Source: Syntrophales bacterium
Lineage (GTDB): Bacteria > Desulfobacterota > Syntrophia > Syntrophales > UBA2251
Length of the DNA stretch: 6,613 nt
NCBI GenBank assembly: GCA_023230905.1
Contig: JALNWL010000143.1
Coordinates: 1 to 6,613, forward strand
Direction: 5' to 3'
The stretch's first letter is position 1. Each line of letters starts with the position of its first letter. The translations under genes were made by a program, and so were the position numbers. Below, one piece after another: positions 5,952 to 6,613 of the stretch. Below the pieces are notes generated by a model. It was given only the letters and a program-made list of their open reading frames with translations. It did not search any database and was not told where the DNA came from.

Positions 5952-5969
5952 GACCGGAAGCGCCCGGTC
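5952..5969. other. Short inverted repeat in the leader of the hydrolase gene
   Basis: GACCGG (5952-5957) and CCGGTC (5964-5969) form a perfect 6-bp GC-rich stem with a 6-nt loop. It lies in the 88-nt gap between the small secreted-protein gene and the hydrolase start, 22 nt upstream of ATG 5930. No T tract follows on either strand, so it is not a standard intrinsic terminator. It may be an RNA hairpin in the leader or a protein site, or chance. The rest of the gap shows no convincing promoter. Confidence 0.35.
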
Positions 5970-6018
5970 CGGCGGGGCCAATTCGGGATTGAACCGATTC
6001 CCCGCGCGTCGCTCTTTT

Positions 6019-6462
6019 TCAAAACGCGATCCCCAGCCCGATTTCCGGCTCGAACATGCCGGCCGCCGTGGAAAGGGTATCGCGTGTCGCCCCCTGCTGC
6101 CAGAGGCTCGGTAGAATCTTCCAAACACTCATGGTGTTCGTTTCCCCGAACGGCTGGGTGAGGTTGCGCCCCGTTGTTAGGCCCTCGTACTGGCTGAGGT
6201 AAACGCTGATGCTATCGGACAGACGAAAGCGGAAAAGCGGGCCGTCGTCCGCCGGCATTTCCACACCCGTCCCGATGCCCGGCCCGGCTTCATCCGCAGG
6301 CGGCTGAACGAGCTTACGCCCCACGATCTTGCCCTGATGAACGAGACGGGGGGCTGACGGCGCCAGCTCCGCCTTGACCCGGAAGGGTTCCATCTGCGCG
6401 ACCGTCGGCGCAGCGAACAGCCAGAATACGGCCACCACCAAGATGAACGGGACGGGCTTCAT
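6019..6462 (-). CDS. Small secreted protein of unknown function
   Basis: This 147-residue protein starts with a clear Sec signal peptide: Met-Lys, a hydrophobic core (about residues 4-18) and probable cleavage at T-V-A|Q after Ala22. The mature part is low in cysteine and has a Pro/Gly/Ala-rich linker (about 35-75), followed by a strand-rich region with alternating residues (F-R-F-R-L-S-D-S-I-S-V-Y-L, 77-89). It ends in I-G-L-G-I-A-F. A C-terminal Phe after alternating hydrophobic residues resembles the beta-signal of outer-membrane proteins, but the protein is too short for an ordinary barrel, so it may be periplasmic or part of a larger assembly. ATG 6462 overlaps the stop of the upstream LysM gene (ATGA), and the signal peptide begins exactly there. 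A G-rich stretch (GGGGA, 6466-6470) is a weak ribosome binding site, consistent with translational coupling. I recognise no family. Confidence 0.72.
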   Translation of the reverse strand: MKPVPFILVVAVFWLFAAPTVAQMEPFRVKAELAPSAPRLVHQGKIVGRKLVQPPADEAGPGIGTGVEMPADDGPLFRFRLSDSISVYLSQYEGLTTGRNLTQPFGETNTMSVWKILPSLWQQGATRDTLSTAAGMFEPEIGLGIAF

Positions 6463-6613
6463 CGGTCCCCCCTTATAACACCGGAGGCCGGGGGCAGGAC
6501 CAGCAACCGGTCCACATACAGCGGACGATCCCGCCGAAGGTTGTTCAGCCGGCAAAGCGTGTCCACGTCGGTGCCAAAACGTCGGGCGATCTGCTCCAGC
6601 CCTTCCCCCTTCC
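6459..6613 (-). CDS. LysM-domain protein, C-terminal fragment (5' end outside window)
   Basis: The last 50 codons of a gene that begins beyond the right edge are visible, ending with TGA 6459-6461. Residues 2-40 of the fragment read as most of a LysM module: G-E-G-L-E-Q-I-A-R-R-F-G-T at 2-14, V-D-T-L-C-R-L-N-N-L at 16-25, and Y-V-D-R-L-L-V-L-P at 32-40. The match to the usual G-[DE]-[ST]-L..IA..[FY]-x-[TV]...L...N.L.......G..L.[IV]-P pattern is good. LysM modules bind N-acetylglucosamine polymers such as peptidoglycan. Only about 10 residues follow the module, so it is C-terminal. The gene is coupled by a 4-nt ATGA overlap to the small secreted protein, suggesting a joint envelope role. Any catalytic domain lies outside the window. 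Confidence 0.8.
   Translation of the reverse strand, partial: KGEGLEQIARRFGTDVDTLCRLNNLRRDRPLYVDRLLVLPPASGVIRGDR

Noticed and set aside
5952..5969. Inverted repeat read as an intrinsic terminator for the LysM/secreted-protein unit
   Set aside because: The stem is only 6 bp and no T tract follows on either strand, so it is listed only as a short inverted repeat.
5931..6128. N-terminal extension of the metallo-hydrolase by 66 residues
   Set aside because: The extension is Arg/Pro-rich without fold features and overlaps the secreted-protein gene. ATG 5930 has its own ribosome binding site.
5367..6161. Open frame of 264 codons on the plus strand opposite the metallo-hydrolase gene
   Set aside because: It is a mirror of the hydrolase coding sequence, which holds every metal ligand. 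The antisense product has no motif.
1..6613. A mobile element, CRISPR array, toxin-antitoxin pair or phage-defence system
   Set aside because: I found no direct-repeat array, no terminal inverted repeats, no transposase or integrase motifs and no defence-type domains. The genes are ordinary metabolic and envelope types.

Overview
The window is a compact, GC-rich (about 60 %) bacterial chromosomal segment with short intergenic gaps, strong AGGAGG-type ribosome binding sites and several secreted or lipid-anchored proteins, so the host is Gram-negative. An ADP-forming acyl-CoA synthetase fused to a GNAT domain, a TRAP-type solute receptor and a run of envelope proteins suggest an anaerobic member of the former Deltaproteobacteria (Desulfobacterota, perhaps Syntrophia-like). 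That placement is inferred from gene content only; no marker gene is present.

Layout. (1) 2-1010, plus strand: the C-terminal end of a retropepsin-like aspartic protease, then two small lipoproteins that look like diverged copies of one BamE/SmpA-like fold; the second overlaps the first by 17 nt. (2) 1014-4689, minus strand: a two-gene unit with a DctP-type TRAP substrate-binding protein first and a large bifunctional NDP-forming acyl-CoA synthetase/GNAT protein 16 nt behind it. No TRAP membrane subunits are in the window. (3) 4690-4775: a divergent intergenic region with a plausible sigma-70 promoter facing right. (4) 4776-5294, plus strand: a 172-residue charged, helical protein of unknown function. 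(5) 5289-5930, minus strand: a complete metallo-beta-lactamase-fold hydrolase of the glyoxalase II-like type. (6) 6019-6613, minus strand: the C-terminal end of a LysM protein, translationally coupled (ATGA overlap) to a small secreted protein of unknown function.

The retropepsin-lipoprotein cluster and the LysM pair probably act in the cell envelope. The TRAP receptor and the acyl-CoA synthetase probably act on a carboxylate: the receptor binds it outside, and the synthetase/GNAT protein links carboxylate, acyl-CoA and ATP inside or acetylates proteins. I saw no mobile element, CRISPR array, RNA gene or defence system. The points most worth a second look are altered catalytic motifs in the synthetase, the receptor-synthetase pairing without a TRAP permease, the tandem BamE-like lipoproteins, and a palindromic hexamer that supplies the stop codons of two convergent genes.
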